Shown here: positions 36,698 through 45,012 of the stretch, piece by piece | How the letters are laid out: each line of letters starts with the position of its first letter | How positions within the stretch are numbered: the first letter of the stretch is position 1 | NCBI RefSeq assembly: GCF_001888805.2 | Contig: NZ_CP019113.1 | Coordinates: 2,232,001-2,296,000, forward strand | Direction: 5' to 3' | DNA from: Enterobacter sp. SA187 | GTDB taxonomy: Bacteria > Pseudomonadota > Gammaproteobacteria > Enterobacterales > Enterobacteriaceae | DNA length: 64,000 nt | Program-made: the position numbers and the translations under genes | The notes under the pieces: generated by a model | Told to the model about the DNA's origin: nothing | The model's input: only the letters and a program-made list of their open reading frames with translations | Databases searched by the model: none

Positions 36698-38632
36698 ATG
36701 AGCTATCAGGTCTTAGCCCGTAAGTGGCGACCACAAACTTTTGCTAACGTTGTCGGCCAGGAACATGTGCTGACCGCCCTGGCGAACGGCTTATCCCTGG
36801 GACGCATTCATCATGCGTATCTCTTTTCCGGCACCCGCGGCGTCGGTAAAACGTCCATTGCCCGTCTGCTGGCGAAGGGACTGAACTGCGAAACCGGGAT
36901 CACCGCCACGCCCTGCGGCGTCTGCGATAACTGCCGTGAAATCGAGCTGGGGCGCTTTGTCGATCTGATTGAGATCGATGCCGCTTCCCGCACCAAAGTT
37001 GAAGATACCCGCGATCTGCTGGATAACGTGCAGTACGCGCCAGCCCGTGGCCGCTTCAAGGTCTATCTGATCGATGAAGTGCACATGCTGTCGCGCCACA
37101 GCTTCAATGCGTTACTGAAAACGCTGGAAGAGCCGCCTGCGCACGTCAAATTCCTGCTGGCGACCACCGATCCGCAAAAACTGCCGGTGACGATCTTATC
37201 GCGCTGCCTGCAATTCCATCTCAAAGCGCTGGACGTCGATCAGATCCGCCAGCAGCTTGAGCACATTCTCGACGAAGAAAAAATTACGCACGAGCCGCGC
37301 GCCCTGCAACTGCTGGCGCGCGCCGCCGACGGCAGCCTGCGCGATGCGCTGAGCTTAACCGATCAGGCGATTGCCAGCGGCGACGGTCAACTGACCACTC
37401 AGGCCGTCAGCCAGATGCTCGGCACGCTCGACGACGATCAGGCGCTGTCGCTGATTGAAGCGGTGGTGGAAGCCAACGGCGAACGCGTCATGGCGCTGAT
37501 CAACGACGCCGCCGCTCGTGGCGTGGAGTGGGAAGCCCTGCTGGTGGAGATGCAAACGCTCTTACACCGCATCGCCATGGTGCAACTCTCCCCGGCCGCG
37601 CTCAGCAGCGACATGGCGGCCATTGAGCACCGTATGCGCGAGCTGGCCCGCACCGTGCCGCCGACTGACGTACAGCTCTACTACCAGGCGATGCTGATTG
37701 GTCGTAAAGAATTGCCGTATGCGCCGGATCGCCGTATGGGCGTCGAAATGACGCTGCTGCGCGCGCTGGCCTTCCATCCGCGCCAGCCGCTGCCGGAGCC
37801 GCAGGTTCCACAACAGTCTTTCGCGCCGGCGGCCCCCACGGCCGTTCTGAACCCGACGCAGGTCGCCCCGCAACAACACGCCGTCGCCCCACCGGCCATA
37901 AGCCATGACGCGCCATTACCGGATACCACCAGTCAGGTGCTGGCAGCGCGTAATCAGCTTCGTGCCCAGGGAGCGACCAAAGCAAAAAAGAGTGAACCGG
38001 CAGCGGCAACCCGCGCGCGGCCGGTGAATAACGCTGCGCTGGAGCGCCTGGCGACCATGAGCGAACGCGTGCAGTCGCGTCCCGCCTCATCGACCCAGGA
38101 GGCTCCGCCTGCTAAAAAAGAAGCCTATCGCTGGAAAACGACCACGGTCACCGAAGCGGTAAAAGAAGAAGTCGCCACGCCGAAGGCGCTGAAAAAAGCG
38201 CTGGAGCATGAAAGAACGCCGGAGCTGGCGAAAAAACTGGCGGAAGAAGCCATTGCCCGCGATCCCTGGGCGGCGCAGGTCAGCCAGCTCAATCTGCCGA
38301 AACTGGTGGAGCAGGTGGCGCTCAATGCCTGGAAAGAACAGGACGGCAACCGCATTTGCCTGCATCTGCGTCCGACCCAGCGCCATCTGAATTCGGCGGG
38401 CGCGGCTAAGGTGCTGACGGAAGCGCTGTCGACCTTATGCGGCGAAGCAGTTGAACTGACTATCATTGAAGATGATAATCCGTCGGTACGCACGCCGCTG
38501 GAATGGCGGCAGACGATTTATGAAGAAAAACTTGCGCAGGCGCGCGAGTCGATTGTCGCGGATAATAATATCCAGACGCTGCGGCGCTTTTTTGACGCGG
38601 AGCTGGATGACGAAAGTATTCGCCCCATTTGA
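36698..38632 (+). CDS. dnaX: DnaX, DNA polymerase III clamp loader tau subunit
   Basis: The tau form has 644 residues against 643 in E. coli. A P-loop (GTRGVGKTS) near residue 45, a zinc site (CGVCDNCREIELGRF) and the AAA+ lid domains make up domains I-III. The Pro/Ala-rich linker and the DnaE- and DnaB-binding domains IV-V follow. The shorter gamma form is made by the frameshift at 37984. The ATG at 36698 gives MSYQVLARKWRPQTF as in the family. Confidence 0.98.
   Translation: MSYQVLARKWRPQTFANVVGQEHVLTALANGLSLGRIHHAYLFSGTRGVGKTSIARLLAKGLNCETGITATPCGVCDNCREIELGRFVDLIEIDAASRTKVEDTRDLLDNVQYAPARGRFKVYLIDEVHMLSRHSFNALLKTLEEPPAHVKFLLATTDPQKLPVTILSRCLQFHLKALDVDQIRQQLEHILDEEKITHEPRALQLLARAADGSLRDALSLTDQAIASGDGQLTTQAVSQMLGTLDDDQALSLIEAVVEANGERVMALINDAAARGVEWEALLVEMQTLLHRIAMVQLSPAALSSDMAAIEHRMRELARTVPPTDVQLYYQAMLIGRKELPYAPDRRMGVEMTLLRALAFHPRQPLPEPQVPQQSFAPAAPTAVLNPTQVAPQQHAVAPPAISHDAPLPDTTSQVLAARNQLRAQGATKAKKSEPAAATRARPVNNAALERLATMSERVQSRPASSTQEAPPAKKEAYRWKTTTVTEAVKEEVATPKALKKALEHERTPELAKKLAEEAIARDPWAAQVSQLNLPKLVEQVALNAWKEQDGNRICLHLRPTQRHLNSAGAAKVLTEALSTLCGEAVELTIIEDDNPSVRTPLEWRQTIYEEKLAQARESIVADNNIQTLRRFFDAELDDESIRPI
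37968..38025 (+). promoter_or_regulatory. dnaX: dnaX programmed -1 frameshift signal (gamma subunit)
   Basis: The slippery run AAAAAAG is at 37984-37990, read as GCA AAA AAG at codons 429-431. After slipping back one base the ribosome reads GAG then TGA at 37993-37995, giving a 432-residue gamma subunit. An internal AGGGAG (37968-37973) ten bases upstream acts as the stimulatory Shine-Dalgarno. A GC-rich hairpin (ACCGG near 37996 pairing with CCGGT at 38021-38025) follows. All parts correspond to the E. coli signal. Confidence 0.93.
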
Positions 38633-38713
38633 CAGCCAGCGGTGCTGACTGTCGCCAACCCTGAATGTGACTTACCTGACCGGTAAATCACCCCTAGCCT
38701 GAGAGAGAAGCCT

Positions 38714-39043
38714 ATGTTTGGTAAAGGTGGTCTGGGTAACCTGATGAAACAGGCCCAGCAGATGCAAGAAAAAATGCAGCAGATGCAGGAAGAGATCGCG
38801 AAGCTGGAAGTGACCGGCGAATCCGGCGCGGGCCTCGTTAAAGTGACCATCAACGGCGCGCATAACTGCCGTCGCGTGGAAATCGATCCGAGCCTGCTCG
38901 AAGACGATAAAGACATGCTGGAAGATCTGGTGGCGGCGGCCTTCAACGATGCGGCGCGTCGTATTGAAGAAACCCAGAAAGAAAAAATGGCGGGCGTGTC
39001 CTCCGGCATGCAGTTGCCGCCAGGCTTTAAGATGCCGTTCTGA
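38714..39043 (+). CDS. ybaB: YbaB, nucleoid-associated protein
   Basis: The 109-residue protein starts MFGKGGLGNLMKQAQQMQ and ends PPGFKMPF, as in E. coli YbaB/EbfC. It is a dimeric tweezer-like protein that binds DNA and the nucleoid. The last base of its TGA is the first base of the recR ATG, so the genes are coupled. Confidence 0.97.
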   Translation: MFGKGGLGNLMKQAQQMQEKMQQMQEEIAKLEVTGESGAGLVKVTINGAHNCRRVEIDPSLLEDDKDMLEDLVAAAFNDAARRIEETQKEKMAGVSSGMQLPPGFKMPF

Positions 39044-39648
39044 TGCAAGCCAGCCCGCTGTTAAATCAGCTGATGGAAGCACTGCGCAGTCTGCCGGGCG
39101 TTGGCCCGAAGTCCGCGCAGCGTATGGCGTTTTCGCTGCTCCAGCGCGATCGCAGCGGCGGTATGCGACTGGCACAGGCCCTGACGCGCGCAATGTCTGA
39201 AATCGGTCATTGCGCCCAGTGCCGCACCTTCACCGAACAGGAAGTGTGCAATATCTGCGCAAATCCGCGTCGCCAGGAAAACGGTCAAATCTGCGTGGTG
39301 GAAAGTCCTGCTGACATCTACGCCATTGAGCAGACCGGACAGTTTTCCGGCCGTTACTTTGTGCTGATGGGGCATCTGTCGCCGCTCGATGGCATCGGGC
39401 CGAACGACATTGGCCTTGATAAGCTTGAGCAGCGGCTGTCGTCTGAACAGATGAAAGAGGTGATCCTCGCCACCAATCCGACGGTGGAAGGGGAGGCGAC
39501 CGCCAACTATATTGCGGAGCTGTGCGCGCAGTATGGCGTCGATGCCAGCCGTATCGCCCACGGCGTGCCGGTGGGCGGCGAGCTGGAGATGGTCGACGGC
39601 ACGACGCTGTCGCACTCGCTGGCCGGGCGTCACAAGATCCACCTTTAG
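39043..39648 (+). CDS. recR: RecR, recombination mediator
   Basis: The 201-residue protein equals E. coli RecR. It has an N-terminal helix-hairpin-helix (LRSLPGVGPKSAQRMAF), a zinc finger with Cys pairs (CAQCRTF and CNIC) and a Toprim domain (ICVVESPADIYAIEQTG). With RecF and RecO it loads RecA onto gapped DNA. It overlaps the end of ybaB by one base. Confidence 0.98.
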   Translation: MQASPLLNQLMEALRSLPGVGPKSAQRMAFSLLQRDRSGGMRLAQALTRAMSEIGHCAQCRTFTEQEVCNICANPRRQENGQICVVESPADIYAIEQTGQFSGRYFVLMGHLSPLDGIGPNDIGLDKLEQRLSSEQMKEVILATNPTVEGEATANYIAELCAQYGVDASRIAHGVPVGGELEMVDGTTLSHSLAGRHKIHL

Positions 39649-39668
39649 TAAAAATCAGTAAAAAAAAT

Positions 39669-39690
39669 CGGGGGCATTTCTTTGCCCCCG
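39669..39690 (-). terminator. hairpin between recR and htpG with T-run on the minus strand
   Basis: CGGGGGCA and TGCCCCCG pair perfectly around TTTCTT. The T-run (eight T after one A) lies on the minus strand, opposite the A-rich bases 39660-39667. As an intrinsic terminator it would therefore stop antisense transcripts entering recR from htpG. On the plus strand it is followed directly by the htpG sigma-32 promoter. Confidence 0.55.
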
Positions 39691-39719
39691 CTTGAAATTC
39701 TTCCCGCATATCCCCATTT
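39691..39719 (+). promoter_or_regulatory. sigma-32 heat shock promoter of htpG
   Basis: CTTGAAA at 39691-39697 and CCCCATTT at 39712-39719 are separated by 14 bases, an exact match to the RpoH consensus. Confidence 0.93.
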
Positions 39720-39759
39720 CCCCCTCAACACCAAATGGCATTGTTGAGGTATTTTTTCG

Positions 39760-41634
39760 ATGAAAGGACAAGAAACACGCGGTTTCCAGTCAGAGGTCAA
39801 ACAGCTTCTGCATCTGATGATCCACTCGCTGTATTCCAACAAAGAAATCTTCCTGCGTGAGCTTATCTCTAACGCCTCGGATGCGGCAGATAAACTGCGC
39901 TTTCGCGCGTTGTCGAATCCCGATCTTTATGAAGGCGACGGTGAGTTGCGCGTACGCGTCTCCTTCGATAAAGAGAAGCGTACATTGACCATTGCCGACA
40001 ACGGTATTGGTATGAACCGTGACGAGGTTATCGACCATCTGGGTACGATCGCCAAATCCGGCACCAAATCTTTCCTCGAAGCCATGGGCTCTGACCAGGC
40101 GAAAGACAGCCAGCTGATCGGTCAGTTCGGCGTCGGCTTCTACTCGGCGTTTATCGTGGCCGATAAAGTCACCGTGCGCACTCGTGCGGCGGGCGACAGC
40201 GCAGAAAACGGCGTGTTCTGGGAATCGGCCGGTGAAGGCGATTACACCGTTGCCGATATCACCAAAGAGGATCGCGGCACCGAGATCACCCTGCATCTGC
40301 GCGAAGGGGAAGACGACTTCCTCAACGACTGGCGCGTGCGCTCTATCATCAGCAAATACTCCGATCACATTGCGCTGCCGGTAGAAATCGAGAAGCAGGA
40401 AGAGAAAGACGGCGAAACCATCGTCAGCTGGGAAAAAATCAACAAAGCCCAGGCCCTGTGGACCCGTAACAAGTCGGAAATCAAAGACGATGAGTACAAC
40501 GAATTCTACAAGCACATCGCCCATGACTTTACCGATCCGCTGACCTGGAGCCACAACCGCGTTGAAGGCAAACAGGAATACACCAGCCTGCTGTATATTC
40601 CGTCCCGCGCGCCTTTTGACATGTGGAACCGCGATCATAAGCACGGTCTGAAACTCTACGTGCAGCGCGTATTCATTATGGACGACGCCGAACAGTTCAT
40701 GCCGAACTACCTGCGCTTCGTCCGTGGCCTGATCGACTCCAACGATCTGCCGCTGAACGTCTCCCGTGAGATCCTGCAGGACAGCAACGTCACCCGTAAT
40801 CTGCGCAGCGCACTGAGCAAACGCGTTCTGCAAATGCTGGAAAAACTGGCGAAAGACGATGCTGAAAAATACCTGACTTTCTGGAAGCAGTTCGGTCTGG
40901 TACTGAAAGAAGGCCCGGCGGAAGATCCTGCCAATCAGGAAACCATCGCCAAACTGCTGCGCTTTGCCTCCACGCACACCGATTCGTCCGAGCAGACCGT
41001 GTCGCTCACCGATTACGTGTCGCGCATGAAAGAAGGCCAGGAGAAGATCTACTACATCACCGCCGACAGCTACGCGGCCGCGAAGAGCAGCCCGCACCTG
41101 GAACTGCTGCGTAAGAAGGGCATCGAAGTACTGCTGCTCTCTGACCGCATCGACGAGTGGATGATGAGCTACCTGACCGAGTTCGACGGCAAGCCGTTCC
41201 AGTCTGTCGCCAAAGCCGATGAGTCACTCGACAAGCTGAACGACGAAGTGGACGAAAGCGCGAAAGAGGCGGAAAAAGCGCTGGAGCCTTTCGTTGAGCG
41301 CGTGAAAACCCTGCTGGGCGAGCGCGTCAAAGAAGTGCGCCTGACGCACCGTCTGACCGACACGCCAGCCATCGTCACCACCGACAACGATGAAATGAGC
41401 ACCCAGATGGCGAAACTCTTTGCCGCTGCGGGCCAGGCCGTCCCGGATGTGAAGTACATCTTTGAACTGAATCCGGATCACGCTCTGGTAAAACGCGCCG
41501 CCGATACCCAGGACGACGCGCAGTTTAAAGAGTGGGTTGAACTGTTAATGGATCAGGCGCTGCTTGCCGAGCGCGGCACGCTGGAAGATCCGAACCAGTT
41601 TATTCGCCGTATGAACCAGCTGCTGGTTTCCTGA
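39760..41634 (+). CDS. htpG: HtpG, Hsp90 chaperone
   Basis: The 624-residue length equals E. coli HtpG. The Bergerat ATP site is complete (LISNASDAADKLRF, DNGIGM and GQFGVGFYSAF). The middle and C-terminal dimerisation domains follow. HtpG remodels client proteins with DnaK in the cytosol. A sigma-32 promoter precedes it, and paired REP units follow. Confidence 0.99.
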   Translation: MKGQETRGFQSEVKQLLHLMIHSLYSNKEIFLRELISNASDAADKLRFRALSNPDLYEGDGELRVRVSFDKEKRTLTIADNGIGMNRDEVIDHLGTIAKSGTKSFLEAMGSDQAKDSQLIGQFGVGFYSAFIVADKVTVRTRAAGDSAENGVFWESAGEGDYTVADITKEDRGTEITLHLREGEDDFLNDWRVRSIISKYSDHIALPVEIEKQEEKDGETIVSWEKINKAQALWTRNKSEIKDDEYNEFYKHIAHDFTDPLTWSHNRVEGKQEYTSLLYIPSRAPFDMWNRDHKHGLKLYVQRVFIMDDAEQFMPNYLRFVRGLIDSNDLPLNVSREILQDSNVTRNLRSALSKRVLQMLEKLAKDDAEKYLTFWKQFGLVLKEGPAEDPANQETIAKLLRFASTHTDSSEQTVSLTDYVSRMKEGQEKIYYITADSYAAAKSSPHLELLRKKGIEVLLLSDRIDEWMMSYLTEFDGKPFQSVAKADESLDKLNDEVDESAKEAEKALEPFVERVKTLLGERVKEVRLTHRLTDTPAIVTTDNDEMSTQMAKLFAAAGQAVPDVKYIFELNPDHALVKRAADTQDDAQFKEWVELLMDQALLAERGTLEDPNQFIRRMNQLLVS

Positions 41635-41647
41635 TAGCGTCATTTCC

Positions 41648-41723
41648 TGCCGGATAAGCCCCTGCGCTTATCCGGTCTGGACGATCAACCTGTAGGCCGG
41701 ATAAGCGTCAGCGCCATCCGGCA
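41648..41723. repeat. two REP-type units after htpG, second with T-run
   Basis: TGCCGGATAAG...CTTATCCGG (41648-41675) and TGTAGGCCGG...CCATCCGGC (41691-41723) are REP palindromes. The second stem GCCGGAT/ATCCGGC is followed by ATTTTTT and can end htpG transcription. Confidence 0.8.
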
Positions 41724-41867
41724 TTTTTTCGCCAGAATTACCGCTTTTCTTATAATTCCCCATTAACCGTTTCAGCGTCGGGCGCCTTTCTTGAGGCGAA
41801 GGCGTGATAATGGTATCTTTTAGCGCTTTTTTAAAAAATTTTGATAACCTTTGAGGGGATTTTCGCA

Positions 41868-42512
41868 ATGCGTATCATTCTGCTTGGCGCTCCAGGCGCG
41901 GGGAAAGGAACTCAGGCACAGTTCATCATGGAGAAATATGGCATTCCGCAAATTTCCACAGGTGACATGCTGCGTGCCGCGGTTAAATCCGGCAGCGAGC
42001 TGGGCAAACAGGCAAAAGACATCATGGACGCCGGTAAGCTGGTTACCGATGAACTGGTTATCGCGCTGGTGAAAGAACGTATCTCTCAGGAAGATTGCCG
42101 TAACGGTTTTCTGTTGGACGGCTTCCCGCGTACCATTCCGCAGGCTGACGCCATGAAAGAAGCCGGTATCAACGTGGATTACGTGCTGGAATTCGACGTA
42201 CCGGACGAACTGATCGTTGACCGTATCGTTGGCCGTCGTGTTCATGCAGCCTCTGGTCGTGTTTACCACATCAAATTCAATCCACCGAAAGTGGAAGGCA
42301 AAGACGATGTGACCGGCGAAGAGCTGACCACCCGTAAAGACGATCAGGAAGAAACCGTGCGTAAACGTCTGGTGGAATACCATCAGCTGACCGCGCCGCT
42401 GATCGGCTACTATCAGAAAGAAGCCGAAGCCGGCAACACCAAATATGTGAAAGTCGACGGCACCAAAGCGGTGAGCGACGTTCGCGCAGAGCTGGCCAAC
42501 ATCCTCGGCTAA
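41868..42512 (+). CDS. adk: Adk, adenylate kinase
   Basis: The 214-residue enzyme starts MRIILLGAPGAGKGTQAQFI with the P-loop GAPGAGKGT. The LID domain (GRRVHAASGRVYHIKF) lacks the zinc cysteines, as in other enterics. It interconverts ATP + AMP and 2 ADP. The ATG at 41868 follows GAGGGGA; upstream in-frame codons are not conserved. Confidence 0.99.
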   Translation: MRIILLGAPGAGKGTQAQFIMEKYGIPQISTGDMLRAAVKSGSELGKQAKDIMDAGKLVTDELVIALVKERISQEDCRNGFLLDGFPRTIPQADAMKEAGINVDYVLEFDVPDELIVDRIVGRRVHAASGRVYHIKFNPPKVEGKDDVTGEELTTRKDDQEETVRKRLVEYHQLTAPLIGYYQKEAEAGNTKYVKVDGTKAVSDVRAELANILG

Positions 42513-42517
42513 TGCTT

Positions 42518-42541
42518 TTCCCCGGTGGCCTCACCGGGGAA
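42518..42541 (+). terminator. hairpin after adk
   Basis: TTCCCCGGTG and CACCGGGGAA pair perfectly around GCCT, six bases after the adk stop. The downstream sequence is only moderately T-rich, so termination may be partial. Confidence 0.55.
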
Positions 42542-42632
42542 CTCCCTTCTGTTTTCCCTTTCGCTACAATTGGTTTCGTTTACCTGCAATTCAGCTACAA
42601 TTATCGCCCGTTTAGAAGGATAAGAGGCGCGA

Positions 42633-43595
42633 ATGAGTCAGGCGAAAACCGGCATACTGCTGGCGAATCTGGGCACCCCGGATGCACCCACACCCCAGGC
42701 CGTTAAACGCTATTTACGGCAGTTTTTAAGCGACCGGCGGGTGGTCGATACCCCACGTCTGCTGTGGTGGCCGCTGTTGCGCGGCGTGATCCTGCCGATC
42801 CGTTCACCGCGCGTCGCCAAACTTTATCAGTCCGTATGGATGGAAGAAGGCTCGCCGCTGATGGTCTACAGCCGTCGTCAGCAACAGGCGCTGGCCGCCC
42901 GTCTGCCGGAAATGCCGGTGGCGCTCGGTATGAGCTACGGCTCGCCATCGCTGGAAAGTGCCGTGGACGAACTGCTGTCGCAGGGGGTGGAACATCTGGT
43001 GGTGCTGCCGCTCTATCCGCAATATTCCTGCTCCACCGTGGCTGCCGTCTGGGATGAGCTGGCGCGTATTCTGGCAAAAAAACGCCGTATTTCCGGCGTC
43101 TCTTTTATTCGCGATTACGCCGACAATTCAGCCTATATCGACGCGCTGGTAAACAGCATTCGCGCCTCCTTCGCCGTACATGGCGAACCGGATCTGCTGC
43201 TGCTCTCCTATCACGGGATCCCGCAGCGCTATGCTGACGAAGGGGATGATTATCCGCAGCGCTGCCGCGACACCACCCGTGAAGTGGTTTCCGCCCTTGG
43301 CCTGCCGCCGGAAAAAGTGATGATGACCTTCCAGTCGCGCTTTGGCCGCGAGCCGTGGCTGACGCCGTACACCGACGAGACGCTGAAAATGCTCGGTGAA
43401 AAGGGCGTTAAGCACATCCAGGTGCTGTGCCCGGGATTTGCGGCTGACTGCCTGGAAACGCTGGAGGAAATCGCCGTGCAGAACCGCGAATTCTTCCTCG
43501 AAGCGGGCGGCGAAAAATATGAATATATTCCGGCGCTTAATGATTCAGCCGATCATATTGAGATGATGGTCAGCCTGACGGCCCCTTATCGCTGA
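42633..43595 (+). CDS. hemH: HemH, ferrochelatase
   Basis: The 320 residues equal the E. coli length. The metal-binding histidine is in LLSYHGIPQRY and the conserved glutamate in DCLETLEEI. It inserts Fe2+ into protoporphyrin IX, the last haem step. In E. coli the esterase gene aes separates hemH and gsk. Here gsk starts 60 bases downstream, so aes is absent. Confidence 0.98.
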   Translation: MSQAKTGILLANLGTPDAPTPQAVKRYLRQFLSDRRVVDTPRLLWWPLLRGVILPIRSPRVAKLYQSVWMEEGSPLMVYSRRQQQALAARLPEMPVALGMSYGSPSLESAVDELLSQGVEHLVVLPLYPQYSCSTVAAVWDELARILAKKRRISGVSFIRDYADNSAYIDALVNSIRASFAVHGEPDLLLLSYHGIPQRYADEGDDYPQRCRDTTREVVSALGLPPEKVMMTFQSRFGREPWLTPYTDETLKMLGEKGVKHIQVLCPGFAADCLETLEEIAVQNREFFLEAGGEKYEYIPALNDSADHIEMMVSLTAPYR

Positions 43596-43655
43596 TCGCG
43601 AAGCGGGCCGCGAGTGTGCTACCATTTGCGGCCCAATTCTTCACTATTACTGATT

Positions 43656-44960
43656 ATGAAATTTCCCGGCAAACGCAAATCCAAACACTACTTTCCTGTT
43701 AACGCCCGCGATCCGCTGTTACAACAACTTCAGCCGGTCAGCGACGCCAGTACTTCCTGGGTGGTGGGTATCGATCAGACGCTTGTGGATATCGAAGCGA
43801 AAGTGGATGACGCGTTTGTTGAACGTTATGGTCTGAGCGCCGGACATTCGCTGGTGATCAGCGATGAAGTAGCGGAAGCGTTGTATCAGGAGCTGATGCG
43901 CGACACCCTCATCACGCACCAGTTTGCCGGCGGCACCATCGGCAACACCATGCACAACTATTCGGTGCTGGCGGATGACCGCTCGGTGCTGTTGGGCGTA
44001 ATGTGCAGCAACGTCGAGATTGGCGGCTACGCTTACCGCTACCTGTGCAACACCTCCAGCCGTACCGATCTGAACTACCTTCAGGGCGTTGATGGCCCGA
44101 TAGGGCGCTGCTTTACGCTGGTGAGCGACTCCGGCGAGCGAACCTTTGCAATCAGCCCTGGCGCGATGAACCAGCTGCGCCCGGAAAGCATTCCGGAAGC
44201 GGTGATAGCCGGTGCCTCGGCGCTGGTGCTGACTTCCTACCTGGTGCGCTGCAAACCGGACGAGCCGATGCGCGACGCGACCATGAAAGCCGTCGAGTAC
44301 GCCAAAAAGCATAACGTGCCGGTGGTACTGACGCTGGGCACCAAATACGTTATCGCCGATAACCCGCAGTGGTGGCGTGATTTCCTGAAAGAGAATGTCT
44401 CGATCCTCGCCATGAACGAAGAGGAAGCGGAAGCGCTGACCGGCGAGAGCGATCCGCTGCTGGCCTGTAACAGCGCGCTGGACTGGGTGGATCTGGTGCT
44501 GTGCACCGCCGGACCGGTCGGTTTATATATGGCAGGCTTCACGGAAGAGCAGGCGAAACGCAAAACTCAGCACCCGCTGTTGCCGGGCGCTATCCCGGAA
44601 TTCAACCAGTATGAGTTCAGCCGCGCCATGCGTCATCAGGACTGCCAGCAGCCGCTGCGCATTTTCTCCCACATCGCGCCTTACATGGGCGGCCCGGAGA
44701 AAATCATGAACACCAATGGCGCAGGGGATGGCGCGCTGGCAGCGCTGCTGCACGACATCACCGCCAATAACTTCCATCGCACTAACGTGCCGAACTCCAG
44801 TAAGCATAACTACACCTGGCTCAGCTACTCATCGCTGGCGCAGATGTGCAAATACGCCAACCGTGTGAGCTATCAGGTGCTTAACCAGCATTCGCCACGT
44901 CTGACCCGCGGTCTGCCGGAGCGTGAAGACAGCCTCGAAGAAGCCTACTGGGAGCGCTGA
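43656..44960 (+). CDS. gsk: Gsk, inosine-guanosine kinase
   Basis: The 434-residue protein equals E. coli Gsk and begins MKFPGKRKSKHYFPVNARDP. It is a PfkB/ribokinase-family enzyme with the catalytic motif NTNGAGDGALAAL near residue 350. It phosphorylates inosine and guanosine in purine salvage. The ATG at 43656 fits the family start. Confidence 0.98.
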   Translation: MKFPGKRKSKHYFPVNARDPLLQQLQPVSDASTSWVVGIDQTLVDIEAKVDDAFVERYGLSAGHSLVISDEVAEALYQELMRDTLITHQFAGGTIGNTMHNYSVLADDRSVLLGVMCSNVEIGGYAYRYLCNTSSRTDLNYLQGVDGPIGRCFTLVSDSGERTFAISPGAMNQLRPESIPEAVIAGASALVLTSYLVRCKPDEPMRDATMKAVEYAKKHNVPVVLTLGTKYVIADNPQWWRDFLKENVSILAMNEEEAEALTGESDPLLACNSALDWVDLVLCTAGPVGLYMAGFTEEQAKRKTQHPLLPGAIPEFNQYEFSRAMRHQDCQQPLRIFSHIAPYMGGPEKIMNTNGAGDGALAALLHDITANNFHRTNVPNSSKHNYTWLSYSSLAQMCKYANRVSYQVLNQHSPRLTRGLPEREDSLEEAYWER

Positions 44961-44974
44961 TTTCGTGATGACAG

Positions 44975-45003
44975 GCCGGACAGGATATTGAGCCCTGTCC
45001 GGC
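44975..45003. terminator. hairpin between convergent gsk and ybaL
   Basis: GCCGGACAGG and CCTGTCCGGC form a perfect ten-pair stem with a nine-base loop, between the gsk stop and the ybaL stop on the other strand. There is no strong T-run on either side. Confidence 0.55.
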
Positions 45004-45012
45004 AACCTCACT

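Noticed and set aside
39790..41097. 435-codon open frame opposite htpG
   Set aside because: The opposite strand encodes a complete HtpG with all motifs; this frame is an antisense shadow without a family match.
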